A stretch of DNA of 13,186 nt. Origin: JBFLVN01 sp040758475. GTDB taxonomy: Bacteria > JAGRBM01. Each line of letters opens with the position of its first letter. The first letter of the stretch is position 1. The DNA lies in NCBI GenBank assembly GCA_040758475.1, contig JBFLVN010000087.1, positions 1 through 13,186 on the forward strand, given 5' to 3'. This document shows, in pieces, positions 1-7,454 of this stretch. The position numbers and the translations under genes are program-made. A model generated the notes under the pieces. The model saw nothing but the letters and a program-made list of their open reading frames with translations. It was not told the DNA's origin and made no database searches.

Positions 1-639
1 CTTCGGGGCATCCTGCTGGAAGCAGACGGCCTCAAAAAGCAGCACACCACGCCGGGGCAGTACTTGGAAATCGTCCTGTCCCCGGAAGCGAAGGGCTACT
101 TCGCGCTTTCGAATGGTCCCGATCACGAAAACTTCGAGCTGCTCCTGAAACGGGGCGGAGGAGCAGCCGATGCGATCATCAAGCTGAAAGCCGGAGATAC
201 GGTTCCGAGCAAGCCGCCGGCGGGAAAGGGCTATCCCCTCGAAAAGCACAAGGGGAAAGATCTCCTTCTTTTCGCCGCGGGTTCGGGCATCGCCCCCATC
301 CGGGCTGCGGCCCAGTTCATCCGCTCCCACCGGTTCGACTACGGCGAAGTAGTCCTGTTCTATGGCCAGCGGTTTCCGACGGATTTCGCCTACAAAAGCG
401 AACTCGCCGACCTCGAAAAGCAGGACATCCAGGCAATCTTGTGCCTAAGCAACACGATGGAGCCCGTCGAGAGCTGGAAGGGCGTCCGGGGGCACGTGCA
501 GGACGTCTTTCTCTCCCGCGGGAAAAAATACAAAGACCCCGTCGCCTACGTCTGCGGCATGAAGGCCATGGTCCAGGGCGTCAAAGACGCCATGGCCAAG
601 GCCGGATACGAAGGGGATCGCGTTTTCCAGAATTTCTGA
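1..639 (+). CDS. Ferredoxin-NADP reductase-type FAD/NAD(P)-binding oxidoreductase, 3' part (start lies outside the window)
   Basis: The frame is open from base 1 to the TGA at 637-639, giving 212 visible residues (numbered from base 1); the N-terminus is missing. The visible FAD half has a PGQYLEI strand (18-24) and an FALSN segment (34-38) at the position of the family's RxYS flavin-binding motif. The nucleotide half has LLLFAAGSGIAPI (88-100), the usual G-rich loop, then VVLFYGQR (117-124) and a C-terminal YVCGMKAM (183-190) ending in VFQNF. This is the FNR fold, which moves electrons between NAD(P)H and a partner through FAD. RxYS is poorly conserved, so the flavin site is atypical. Its partner is unknown. 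It converges on the minus-strand operon, with one base (640) between the stop codons and no obvious terminator, so the two transcripts probably overlap at their 3' ends. Confidence 0.8.
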   Translation, partial: LRGILLEADGLKKQHTTPGQYLEIVLSPEAKGYFALSNGPDHENFELLLKRGGGAADAIIKLKAGDTVPSKPPAGKGYPLEKHKGKDLLLFAAGSGIAPIRAAAQFIRSHRFDYGEVVLFYGQRFPTDFAYKSELADLEKQDIQAILCLSNTMEPVESWKGVRGHVQDVFLSRGKKYKDPVAYVCGMKAMVQGVKDAMAKAGYEGDRVFQNF

Positions 640-640
640 T

Positions 641-1420
641 TTATTCCGCGAAGGGCGTCGTGCGGATGAGCACGCCCACCATCAAATAGCGCATCATGAA
701 ATCGGTCCGGGAACCGGGGTTCGCCTTTCCCTCCGCTTCGAAAGTGTCCGCGAATTTCTTTTTAAAGCCTTCCCGGGGATGACGGGTGGCGACGGCTTTT
801 AATTGATCGCGCCCCAAGTCCCACGCCCGCGCTCCCACCACGTCGAGCCCGACGCCCTGAGCGAGGAGATAGGCCTCGGCCCCTTCCGATCGGTTCACCA
901 CGGGGTTCATGTGGAGCGTGATCGCGCTCCCCAAGTGCTCGCACTTCCCATCGTTCCATCCGACGCCTTTGGCAAGCCCGACGGCCCGTTCGGCGCTTGC
1001 AAGCGTAAAACAGCTACATCCCGCCGGATGGGAAACGCGCCCCTCCGCAGGCTTTAACCCCAAGTCGTGGCAGAGGCTTGCGACGTAGAAGAGTTCGTCG
1101 TCAAAGCGGACTCCGTCGGCCGCGGCAAAGAGCCGGCCCCAAAGGTACGTCCGAAGCGCGTGGTTCGCAATGAAAGGCGCCTGGGTGCGGCAGGCCTCTT
1201 CGGCCTTTTTCGCCAAGGCTGAATCGGGGGCCTTGATATCCGATACTTCGAGGGGAGCGCGATTCTCCACAAGCCCCAGGCGCCAGCGAAGCTGCGCGGG
1301 AAGCATGGCGAGCTGGCGGACAAGCGCTTTCGTCAAAAGTGAAAATCGCTCGCCACGGGAAAGAATTCCACCCGTTTCCCGGACCCAAGCGAGAGTGCCA
1401 ACGGCTGGACGATCTGCCAT
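641..1420 (-). CDS. HD-domain protein, cyanamide-hydratase-like metal-dependent hydrolase
   Basis: 259 residues. The HD metal site is visible: H87 in NHALRTYLWG, the H118-D119 pair in SLCHDLGL, H170 in ITLHMNP, and a likely late ligand D193 in GLDVVG. The NHxLRTYxWG segment followed by DELFYVASLCHDLGL resembles the HD subfamily that includes cyanamide hydratase, but HD proteins of this size have many substrates, so I call only a metal-dependent (phospho)hydrolase or hydratase. An odd HPAGCSCF segment (131-138) sits where relatives usually have an FE-x-x-GA segment. The ATG is supported by AAAGGAG at 1430-1436, nine bases upstream. It is the last gene of the operon, 23 bp after the amidohydrolase, and may be a loosely attached passenger. 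No signal peptide or membrane segment is seen, so it should be cytosolic. Confidence 0.75.
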   Translation of the reverse strand: MADRPAVGTLAWVRETGGILSRGERFSLLTKALVRQLAMLPAQLRWRLGLVENRAPLEVSDIKAPDSALAKKAEEACRTQAPFIANHALRTYLWGRLFAAADGVRFDDELFYVASLCHDLGLKPAEGRVSHPAGCSCFTLASAERAVGLAKGVGWNDGKCEHLGSAITLHMNPVVNRSEGAEAYLLAQGVGLDVVGARAWDLGRDQLKAVATRHPREGFKKKFADTFEAEGKANPGSRTDFMMRYLMVGVLIRTTPFAE

Positions 1421-1443
1421 GGATTTGCGCTCCTTTAATTAAT

Positions 1444-2289
1444 TTAGAATCCAAATACCCGTTGGGCATTCTTGTAAAGAAGCTTCTCCCTCGCGGCCGG
1501 TTTGAGGTTTAGCCCGTCGATCTGGGCGAGGGATTCTTTGTGCAAAAGGACGGGGTGGTCCGAGCCATAGAGGGTCTTGTCCTGGCCCCGGGAGTTGATG
1601 AAGGCGACGAGTTTCGGGTCCCAGTACTTGGGCGCGTGGGCTGAAGTGCCGACATACAAGTTGGGGTGCTTCCAGGCGAGCGCCAGGAGTTCTTCCACCC
1701 AAGGCCAGCCCGTGTGGGCGGCGATGATTTTTAGCTCCGGAAAATAAAGCGCCACGCGATCCAGAAGGAGCGGCCGGCCCGCTTCGTTCGGCATGAACTC
1801 GGCCGAGTGGCCGATCTGCATGACGACCGGGACGTTCAGCTCCACGCATTTGGCATAAAAGGGATAAAGCGCCGCATCGCTGACGGGAACGTCGAATCCA
1901 TAGGGATGGTAATGGGCGCCTACGAAGCCGTGATCTTTCACGGCCCGCTCCAGGGCCCGCACCCCTTCCATGCGGTTCCAAGGATTGATTCCAAAAAGCC
2001 CGTGAATACGCTTGGGTGCTTTCTGGCAAACCTCCGCTACCTCTTCGACGGAAAGATCCCACTGGAGAACTTTCTTCTCCCAGGAAGCCATCTTGGCCGC
2101 CGGTACGAAAACCTTTTCCACTCCGGCCGCGTCCATCAGTTTTGTAAACTCTTCGACCGGATAGCCCTTTAAATGATCGAAAATATTGAGCCACTCGAAA
2201 GCTTTGCGAAGCTCGGGCTGATCCAGGAATAATTTTTGAATCCCCCCAGGGGTAAAGAGATTGCACCAGTAATCGATGGCTCCGGGCAT
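1444..2289 (-). CDS. Amidohydrolase-2 (ACMSD-like) family TIM-barrel protein without the N-terminal HxH
   Basis: 281 residues, near the usual 280-330 for the family. Family marks are GAHYHPYG (125-131), VVMQIGHSAEF (155-165), IIAAHTGWPW (188-197) and LYGSDHP (240-246). These supply H161, H192 and D244, which match the later metal and catalytic residues of the amidohydrolase-2/ACMSD group. The N-terminal HxH metal pair is absent: the first strand reads AIDYWCNLF (4-12). The family contains hydrolases and non-oxidative decarboxylases, and loss of HxH suggests altered or no metal binding, so the reaction is open (lactone hydrolysis, decarboxylation or hydration are possible). It starts 3 bp after the acyl-CoA ligase stop, with an AAAGGA ribosome site eight bases before ATG. 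This tight coupling implies a role in the same CoA-ester pathway. Confidence 0.82.
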   Translation of the reverse strand: MPGAIDYWCNLFTPGGIQKLFLDQPELRKAFEWLNIFDHLKGYPVEEFTKLMDAAGVEKVFVPAAKMASWEKKVLQWDLSVEEVAEVCQKAPKRIHGLFGINPWNRMEGVRALERAVKDHGFVGAHYHPYGFDVPVSDAALYPFYAKCVELNVPVVMQIGHSAEFMPNEAGRPLLLDRVALYFPELKIIAAHTGWPWVEELLALAWKHPNLYVGTSAHAPKYWDPKLVAFINSRGQDKTLYGSDHPVLLHKESLAQIDGLNLKPAAREKLLYKNAQRVFGF

Positions 2290-2292
2290 TTG

Positions 2293-3915
2293 CTATCCTT
2301 TTGCCGCCGCTTCCTTGATAGCCCGCCGGTCGATCTTGCCGACGGGATTTCTGGGGAAATCCTCAAAAATTTTTATAAGCTCGGGCCACTGGAATTTGGC
2401 GACCCCTTTTTTCTCGAAAAACGCCCGCATCTCTTCGAGAGAAAAATCCCCCCCACGGGTCATCACACAGGCGCAAACCTTTTCGCCCAAACGTTCGTCC
2501 GGCACTGGAACCACGGCCGCCGCCGCGACGGCGGGGTGTTGAGAAAGAATAAACTCGATTTCCTCGGCGTGGATCTTGAGGCCGCCCCGAATGATGACGT
2601 GCTTGAGCCTGCCTACCGGGTGGAGATAGCCCTCGCCGTCCAGGTATCCGAGATCACCCGAAGCGAGCCAACCGTTGCGGTCGATGGCTTCGTCCGTCGC
2701 CTTCTGGTTGGCGTAGTAACCGGCGCAAACGAGCGGCCCCCGGATGTGGATTTCGCCGGTCTGTCCGGAAGGAAGCGGGCGGCCTTCTTCATCCCGGATT
2801 TCGATTTCCATACCGAGGGCGGGTTTCCCCGAGGTGCAAAGTTTTTCTTTGGGATCGCCCGGGCGCGTCAGCGTGCAATAACCCACTTCGCTCATGCCGT
2901 AGCCCGTGACCGGAACGCAATGGGGCCAGGCCTTGGTAAAGCGCTGAACAAGGGCCTCTCCCACGGGAGCCCCCGACATCACGGCGAGCCGCAAGCTCGA
3001 AACACCGCGCCGCTCTTTCTCGTAGAGCGCGAGGAGATCGATCACCTGGGTGGGAATGGCCATGAAGTGGGTGATTTTTTCTTTCTCGAAAAGATGAAGA
3101 ACTTTCGCGGGGTCGTAGGCGTCGGCCAGGACGAGGGTCGCCCCTGCAACAATCGAAGTAAAAAAGCCGAACATCAAGGCGCCCCGGTGGGTCATGGGGG
3201 CCATGGCAAGAAACACGGCCTCCCCCGTAACGCCAAGAAGCCGGTTTACTCCCTTGGCTTCCTGAAGCTGGGTCTGGGCCGTGTGGATATAAATCTTTGG
3301 GTTGCCCGTGGTACCGGAAGTGGTTCCAAGCAGAAGAACGTTGTCCGGATCGGGAATTTCCGGCGGGAACTTGTGCTGGTCGAGGGCTTTGGCCCCCGCC
3401 GCGAGCACTTGCTCGAAGGAGACCCACTGCGGGGTGGGAGGCTCTCCCACGCAAATCCGGAACTCAATGGAATCGACCTGATAAGCCGCCTGATCGTGGA
3501 GTTCCGTGTAGGCGAAGCCTTTGTATTCGCGGGGGCAGATGACCGCCCGGGGGCGAAGGAGCCCCACGATCTGGTCCACCTCGTGCTTGCGGTAACCGGG
3601 ATTCAAGGGATTGTAGACGGCGCCGATCCGCACGAGGGCGAGGATGACGACGGCGAGTTCAATCGAATTGGGCAATTGTACGGAGACGATCTCCTCGGGC
3701 CGGATTCCCATTTCGTACAAAGCGGCGGCGAACCGGCGGACGAGTTCGTCGAGTTCCGCGTAGGAAACCCGCCGGTCTCCCTGTACAAGCGCGATCTTTT
3801 TGGGATGTTTCTTGACCGCCTCGGCCAGACAGCCCGTGAAAGTCTCTTCTTTCCACGCGCCGCTGGCGTAGTAACGATCGTAGTGGGCTTTCGTATAAGT
3901 CTTGAGGATCGGCAT
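2293..3915 (-). CDS. Acyl-CoA ligase (AMP-forming, ANL superfamily)
   Basis: 540 residues, normal for the family. Motifs in order: P-loop TTSGTTGNPK (198-207), aromatic/adenine motif GYGMSE (338-343), SGDLGYLD (419-426) with the ribose-binding Asp421, hinge GRLKHVIIRGG (435-445), and C-terminal NPVGKIDR (523-530) with the catalytic Lys527. The enzyme makes an acyl-adenylate from a free carboxylic acid and ATP, then transfers the acyl group to CoA. The layout resembles medium-chain, cyclohexanecarboxylate or aryl-acid ligases, but the substrate cannot be read by eye. No membrane segment is present. Its ATG directly follows the TAA of the DUF35 gene with no intervening base, so translation is coupled. 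In this operon it is the likely entry step that activates the substrate. Confidence 0.93.
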   Translation of the reverse strand: MPILKTYTKAHYDRYYASGAWKEETFTGCLAEAVKKHPKKIALVQGDRRVSYAELDELVRRFAAALYEMGIRPEEIVSVQLPNSIELAVVILALVRIGAVYNPLNPGYRKHEVDQIVGLLRPRAVICPREYKGFAYTELHDQAAYQVDSIEFRICVGEPPTPQWVSFEQVLAAGAKALDQHKFPPEIPDPDNVLLLGTTSGTTGNPKIYIHTAQTQLQEAKGVNRLLGVTGEAVFLAMAPMTHRGALMFGFFTSIVAGATLVLADAYDPAKVLHLFEKEKITHFMAIPTQVIDLLALYEKERRGVSSLRLAVMSGAPVGEALVQRFTKAWPHCVPVTGYGMSEVGYCTLTRPGDPKEKLCTSGKPALGMEIEIRDEEGRPLPSGQTGEIHIRGPLVCAGYYANQKATDEAIDRNGWLASGDLGYLDGEGYLHPVGRLKHVIIRGGLKIHAEEIEFILSQHPAVAAAAVVPVPDERLGEKVCACVMTRGGDFSLEEMRAFFEKKGVAKFQWPELIKIFEDFPRNPVGKIDRRAIKEAAAKG

Positions 3916-4305
3916 TTAGGCGGCCTCGAACGCGGGCTGTTTCCTGCCATCCGGCCCGGGAACGAACCGGACTTTGACGGACATGCCTATTTTTAGTTCT
4001 TTTGGAGCCGCTTCCACGTGGGCCATCAGGCGCGGGCCTTCCTCCAAATCAACCAGCGCAAGGATATAGGGAATCTTTTCAAAAGCCTTGGACGGCGGGC
4101 GGTGAACCACAGTGAAGCTCGCCACGCGCCCCTTGCCGGAAGCTTTCGCCCAGGAGAGTTTTTCCGAAAGGCATTTGGAGCACCGGGAAGGGGCCATGTG
4201 GTGAAATGTTCCGCATTTTTCACATCGGAGCAAAAGGAGTTCTCCCCGGGCGCAACCTTCCCAAAAGGACGCGCTGGCTGGCGCGGTTTGGGCTTCGGCG
4301 GTCAC
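3916..4305 (-). CDS. DUF35 zinc-ribbon/OB-fold protein, partner of the thiolase-like protein
   Basis: 129 residues from a GTG start. A rubredoxin-like zinc ribbon near the N-terminus has C28, C31, C42 and C45 (RCEKCG ... RCSKC). An OB-fold follows, with GRVASFTVVHRPP and the closing strand LKIGMSVKVRF. DUF35 proteins bind thiolase-like or SCP-x proteins; in steroid side-chain degradation the DUF35 domain is required for Ltp2-type retro-aldolase activity and contacts acyl-CoA. The start was chosen because GTG at 4303-4305 overlaps the thiolase TGA as GTGA, with a GGGAG ribosome site seven bases upstream, and because the family begins just before the FWEG segment. The same frame is open upstream to 4611, but that stretch lies wholly inside the thiolase gene and looks nothing like DUF35. 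The 4-bp overlap supports a stoichiometric complex with the upstream product. Confidence 0.9.
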   Translation of the reverse strand: MTAEAQTAPASASFWEGCARGELLLLRCEKCGTFHHMAPSRCSKCLSEKLSWAKASGKGRVASFTVVHRPPSKAFEKIPYILALVDLEEGPRLMAHVEAAPKELKIGMSVKVRFVPGPDGRKQPAFEAA

Positions 4306-5471
4306 TTGGAAACTCCCAAGATCGCGGTGGAATGGGCGCTCATCATGCCGCCTACGCCGTGGACGAGGGCGAGTTCGGCGCCTTTCACCTGCCGCTCCCC
4401 CGCTTCCCCCCGAAGCTGCCGGATGGCCTCGGTGACGTGAAAAATGCCGCCGGGTTTTCCCGGATGGGCGTGGGAGAGAAGCCCGCCGTGGGTGTTTAGG
4501 GGAAACTCGCCGCCCGGGGCCGTTCTTCCAGCGGCAAGGAAAGCGCCCCCCTCCCCTTTTTTGCAAAATCCCAAATCCTCCGCCACGACGAGAGGCGTGA
4601 TCGTGAAGCAATCGTAAATCTCCGCCACGTCGATGTCAGAAGGGAAAATACCCGCCATTTCAAAGGCCTTTTTCCCCGAGCGGACGGAAGCAAAACTCGT
4701 AAGCGATGGCGCCCGGGTGATGTATTCGTGGGTTGCTCCCTCGCCGGAGCCCAAAACGTAGACCGGCTTCTTGCGAAGGTTTTTCGCTTCTTCGGGCGCC
4801 GAGACGATGAAGGCCCCCGCCCCGTCGGAAACGAGGGCGCAATCGAAAAGACCGAATGGCTCGGCGATGGGCTTGGCGGAAAGGACTTGATCCCGTGAGA
4901 GGGGATCGCGTACCTGGGCCGTTGGATTCATCTTCGCCCAGGCCCGGGCCGAAACGGCCACGTCGGCCAGTTGTTCGCGGGTCGTGCCGTACTCCTCCAT
5001 GTGGGCGCGGGCGACGAGAGCATAAGCCGCGGGGGGAAAAGTCCCGAAGGGGACTTCGAATTCCGGATGGGCGTTCTCGGCCATGGTCTGGACGGCCATA
5101 TCGCGGGTAAGGCCCGTGAGAAGATTATCTCCCGTTACGCAGAGGACGTGCTTTGCCTGGCCCGCCGCCACGGCGGCGTGGGCTTCGAGAAGGAGCTGTA
5201 CCGAAGTCGCTCCGCCCGCTTCGAGCGTTCCGAAGTAGTCGGGCGAAATCCCAAGGCGCTCCGAGAGGATGACGGCGACCCGGTGGAGCAGCGCCACCAT
5301 GGACCGGCCCGTCAGCACGCCGTCGATGCGGGATTTTTCGAGGCCCGCGTCTTCCAAGGCGGCGACGCAGGCTTCTTCCATGAGGGAAAGGGCCGTCGAC
5401 CCGGGAACTTTCCCTACCCGGCTCTCGCCAACACCGCTCACGCATGCCGCCCCGCGCAGTGGATGGGCCAT
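4302..5471 (-). CDS. Thiolase-like protein (SCP-x/Ltp2 group) lacking the nucleophilic Cys
   Basis: 389 residues, full thiolase length. The fold is clear: ALEDAGLEKSRIDGVLTG at the N-terminus, DGAGAFIVS (216-224), EIYDCFTITPL (284-294), NTHGGLLSHAHPG (326-338) and the C-terminal HGVGGMMS. Where degradative thiolases have the nucleophilic Cys (EAACASG), this protein has EAGGATS (84-90), so Gly87 replaces Cys. The second, C-terminal Cys is also absent (His371 region). The His of the GHP motif survives as His336. Claisen condensation or thiolysis through an acyl-Cys is therefore unlikely. The YDCFT motif (286-290), the altered HAHPG motif and the adjacent DUF35 gene match the Ltp2-like aldolase group, which cleaves beta-hydroxyacyl-CoA by retro-aldol using Tyr residues. 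That function is inferred from family and context. The start is 6 bp after the hydratase stop. Confidence 0.88.
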   Translation of the reverse strand: MAHPLRGAACVSGVGESRVGKVPGSTALSLMEEACVAALEDAGLEKSRIDGVLTGRSMVALLHRVAVILSERLGISPDYFGTLEAGGATSVQLLLEAHAAVAAGQAKHVLCVTGDNLLTGLTRDMAVQTMAENAHPEFEVPFGTFPPAAYALVARAHMEEYGTTREQLADVAVSARAWAKMNPTAQVRDPLSRDQVLSAKPIAEPFGLFDCALVSDGAGAFIVSAPEEAKNLRKKPVYVLGSGEGATHEYITRAPSLTSFASVRSGKKAFEMAGIFPSDIDVAEIYDCFTITPLVVAEDLGFCKKGEGGAFLAAGRTAPGGEFPLNTHGGLLSHAHPGKPGGIFHVTEAIRQLRGEAGERQVKGAELALVHGVGGMMSAHSTAILGVSK

Positions 5472-5477
5472 GGCTTT

Positions 5478-6266
5478 CTACTTTTTCTTCTTGGCGCTGG
5501 GCCAATCGGGCTTCCGCTTTTCAATGAACGCGGCAAGGCCTTCCTTGGCGTCCTCTCCCGCCGTAAGGCCCACGAATTTGTCGAGGCCATGCTCGATGGC
5601 TTTTTCGAAGGATTCGTCCTGCTGGCCGTAAAAAAGGCTCTTTAGCGCCCGAAGGCCGGGGCCGCTCTTGCCCGCCAGTTCTTCGCAAAGGGCCGTAACG
5701 CGCTCGTCCAATTTTTCCTTGGGAACCGCTTCGTTCACGATCATCCACGCTGCCGCTTCTTTGGCGGAAATCTTCCGCCCCCGGAAAAGCAGATCGATGG
5801 CGATGCGCCGGGGGACGCTTCGCGCCAGCACGACCGCCACCGCCGCGGGGATGATTCCTAGATTGATTTCCGGATAGGCGAGGTTGATGTCCTCGGCCGC
5901 CACGGCGAAATCGCAAAGGGAGACGAGCCCGGCGCCGCCCCCCATGGCGTGGCCCTGGACCCGCGCGATGGTGGGAAAGCGCGAGGAGAAAAATTTCTTC
6001 ACGAGTTCAAGCACCGGCGCAACCTTGTCCAGGTGCTCCAAGGGTTTGGATTCGGCAAACGCTTTCAAATCCCCGCCCGCCGAAAAGACCGGCCCAGCTC
6101 CCGTAAGGACGTAGACGCGGATGGAAGGATCGGCCTGGGCTTCGTCCAGGGACCGGCAAAGCTCCGTGGCGGAGAGAAAGTCCAGGGGATTCCGCTTCTC
6201 CGGGCGGTTCATGGTCACCCAAGCGGCGGGGCCCTTTTTTTCGTAGAGAAGGGTTTCGTACGGCAT
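5478..6266 (-). CDS. Enoyl-CoA hydratase/isomerase family protein (crotonase fold)
   Basis: 262 residues, typical of a monofunctional crotonase. Both oxyanion-hole segments are present: FSAGGDLKAF (61-70) and QGHAMGGGAGL (104-114). Of the two Glu residues of rat-type enoyl-CoA hydratase, the second is kept (E133 in YPEINLGIIP) and the first is replaced by Gly113. GIIPAAVA in place of GTIPGAGG recalls methylglutaconyl-CoA-hydratase-type enzymes, so it may act on a branched enoyl-CoA or be an isomerase or lyase rather than a plain beta-oxidation hydratase. The ATG at 6264-6266 was chosen because it forms a TGATG junction with the dehydrogenase stop and gives the standard N-terminus (MPYETLLYEKKG). 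The frame is open further upstream to 6698 but only inside the dehydrogenase gene. The C-terminal tail is Lys-rich. Confidence 0.9.
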   Translation of the reverse strand: MPYETLLYEKKGPAAWVTMNRPEKRNPLDFLSATELCRSLDEAQADPSIRVYVLTGAGPVFSAGGDLKAFAESKPLEHLDKVAPVLELVKKFFSSRFPTIARVQGHAMGGGAGLVSLCDFAVAAEDINLAYPEINLGIIPAAVAVVLARSVPRRIAIDLLFRGRKISAKEAAAWMIVNEAVPKEKLDERVTALCEELAGKSGPGLRALKSLFYGQQDESFEKAIEHGLDKFVGLTAGEDAKEGLAAFIEKRKPDWPSAKKKK

Positions 6267-7408
6267 CAGGCGCCCCCCAGCTTGGACCCCATGATGGTCC
6301 GGTGGATTTCGCTCGTCCCGCCGCCGATTTCCATGAGCTTCGCGTCCCGGAAATGGCGCTGCATGTCGAATTCCATCATGTAGCCATAGCCCCCCATGAT
6401 CTGCATCCCCTGATGGGCCGCGCGCATGTAGGCCTCGCTCGCGAAGACTTTCGCGGCCGAGCCTTCGAGGCCCCCCGCTTTCCCCCGGCTTGCGAGCCAC
6501 GCGCACTGGTAGGTGAGAAGCCGCGAAGCTTCCAAGTCCATGTACATGTCCGCCAGCTTGTGCTGGATCGCCTGGAAAGAGCCGATGGGTTTTCCAAACT
6601 GTTCGCGTTCTTTTGCGTACTTGGATGCCAGGTCCAGCACCGCCGCTGTCCCGCCCGTGCACATGGCGGCCATGTAGAAACGTTCGAGCGCGAGGCACTG
6701 GGTCAGGTGTTCCCAGCCTTTATTTTCTTCGCCAATCAGGTTTTCGGCGGGAACTTCGGCGTCGTCGAATACGACTTCGCAGGTACCAATGGCTTTGACG
6801 CCGAGTTTCTTGATCAAATTCACCTGGACCCCCTTTTGCTTTTTGGGGACCATGAAAAGACTAATCCCCTTGTGTTTGGGGGCCTCGGGATCGGTCCGGG
6901 CGGCGATGAGGATGTAATCGGCGATGTGGGCGCGGGAGCAGAAAATTTTCGATCCCTTGAGGAAATAAACATCCCCCTGGCGGACCGCCTTCGTGCGGAG
7001 GGCCGCCGCGTCGGACCCCGAGCCCGGTTCCGTAAGACCCAAAGCCAGTTGGAGTTTCCCCTGGATAATGGGCGGGAGGAATTTCTCCCGCTGCTTTTCG
7101 CTGCCGATCTTGTTGACCGGCCCACCCACGTAGATGACGGCGCCGTAGACCTGGGCCGCCGCCAGCATGCCGCGGGCGAGTTCTTCCACGAGAATGGCCA
7201 CGTCCACGGGCGAGCCGGCGAGGCCGCCGTATTTTTCCGGAAACGGGAGCCCCAGCCACCCGAGCTTGGCCATCTTCTCGTAGAGGTCGAAGGGGTATTC
7301 TTCCTGCTCGTCGAGGCGCCTGGCGTACTCGGGCGGGCATTCCTTCCGCATGAATTCGCGGATGGAACTGCGGAACGCCTCCTGTTCGGGCGTGAAAGAA
7401 AAGTCCAT
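6266..7408 (-). CDS. Acyl-CoA dehydrogenase (FAD-dependent)
   Basis: 380 residues, standard length, with the usual opening DFSFTPEQEAFR. Signature 1 is LALGLTEPGSGSD (121-133); the C-terminal signature region covers the quinone/FAD segment QFGKPIGSFQAIQHKLADM and GGYGYMMEFDMQRHFRDAK (339-357). E346 is in the position of the catalytic base of short/branched- and medium-chain enzymes. It should remove two hydrogens at C2-C3 of an acyl-CoA and pass electrons to electron-transfer flavoprotein, whose genes are not in this window. The chain-length class cannot be set by eye. It follows the SDR by 46 bp, the second widest gap in the operon, with only a poorly spaced purine-rich ribosome site. Its stop shares one base with the hydratase start, so the two are coupled. 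Confidence 0.93.
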   Translation of the reverse strand: MDFSFTPEQEAFRSSIREFMRKECPPEYARRLDEQEEYPFDLYEKMAKLGWLGLPFPEKYGGLAGSPVDVAILVEELARGMLAAAQVYGAVIYVGGPVNKIGSEKQREKFLPPIIQGKLQLALGLTEPGSGSDAAALRTKAVRQGDVYFLKGSKIFCSRAHIADYILIAARTDPEAPKHKGISLFMVPKKQKGVQVNLIKKLGVKAIGTCEVVFDDAEVPAENLIGEENKGWEHLTQCLALERFYMAAMCTGGTAAVLDLASKYAKEREQFGKPIGSFQAIQHKLADMYMDLEASRLLTYQCAWLASRGKAGGLEGSAAKVFASEAYMRAAHQGMQIMGGYGYMMEFDMQRHFRDAKLMEIGGGTSEIHRTIMGSKLGGA

Positions 7409-7454
7409 CGCTCCCCCGGCTAGATTCTCCCCATCATACCAAACCGGAAAAAAT

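Noticed and set aside
628..638. Short palindrome CAGAATTTCTG at the end of the flavoprotein gene as a bidirectional terminator.
   Set aside because: Only 5-bp arms with a 1-base centre, within coding sequence, too small to fold as a terminator.
2236..3996. A 586-codon open frame on the plus strand antisense to the acyl-CoA ligase.
   Set aside because: It has no recognisable domain and low-complexity Arg/Gly-rich composition, and it mirrors a gene with every ligase motif intact. It reflects few stop codons in GC-rich antisense frames.
6267..6698. N-terminal extension of the hydratase frame into the dehydrogenase gene.
   Set aside because: The extra 144 residues are out-of-frame reading of the dehydrogenase; the crotonase domain begins at the TGATG junction.
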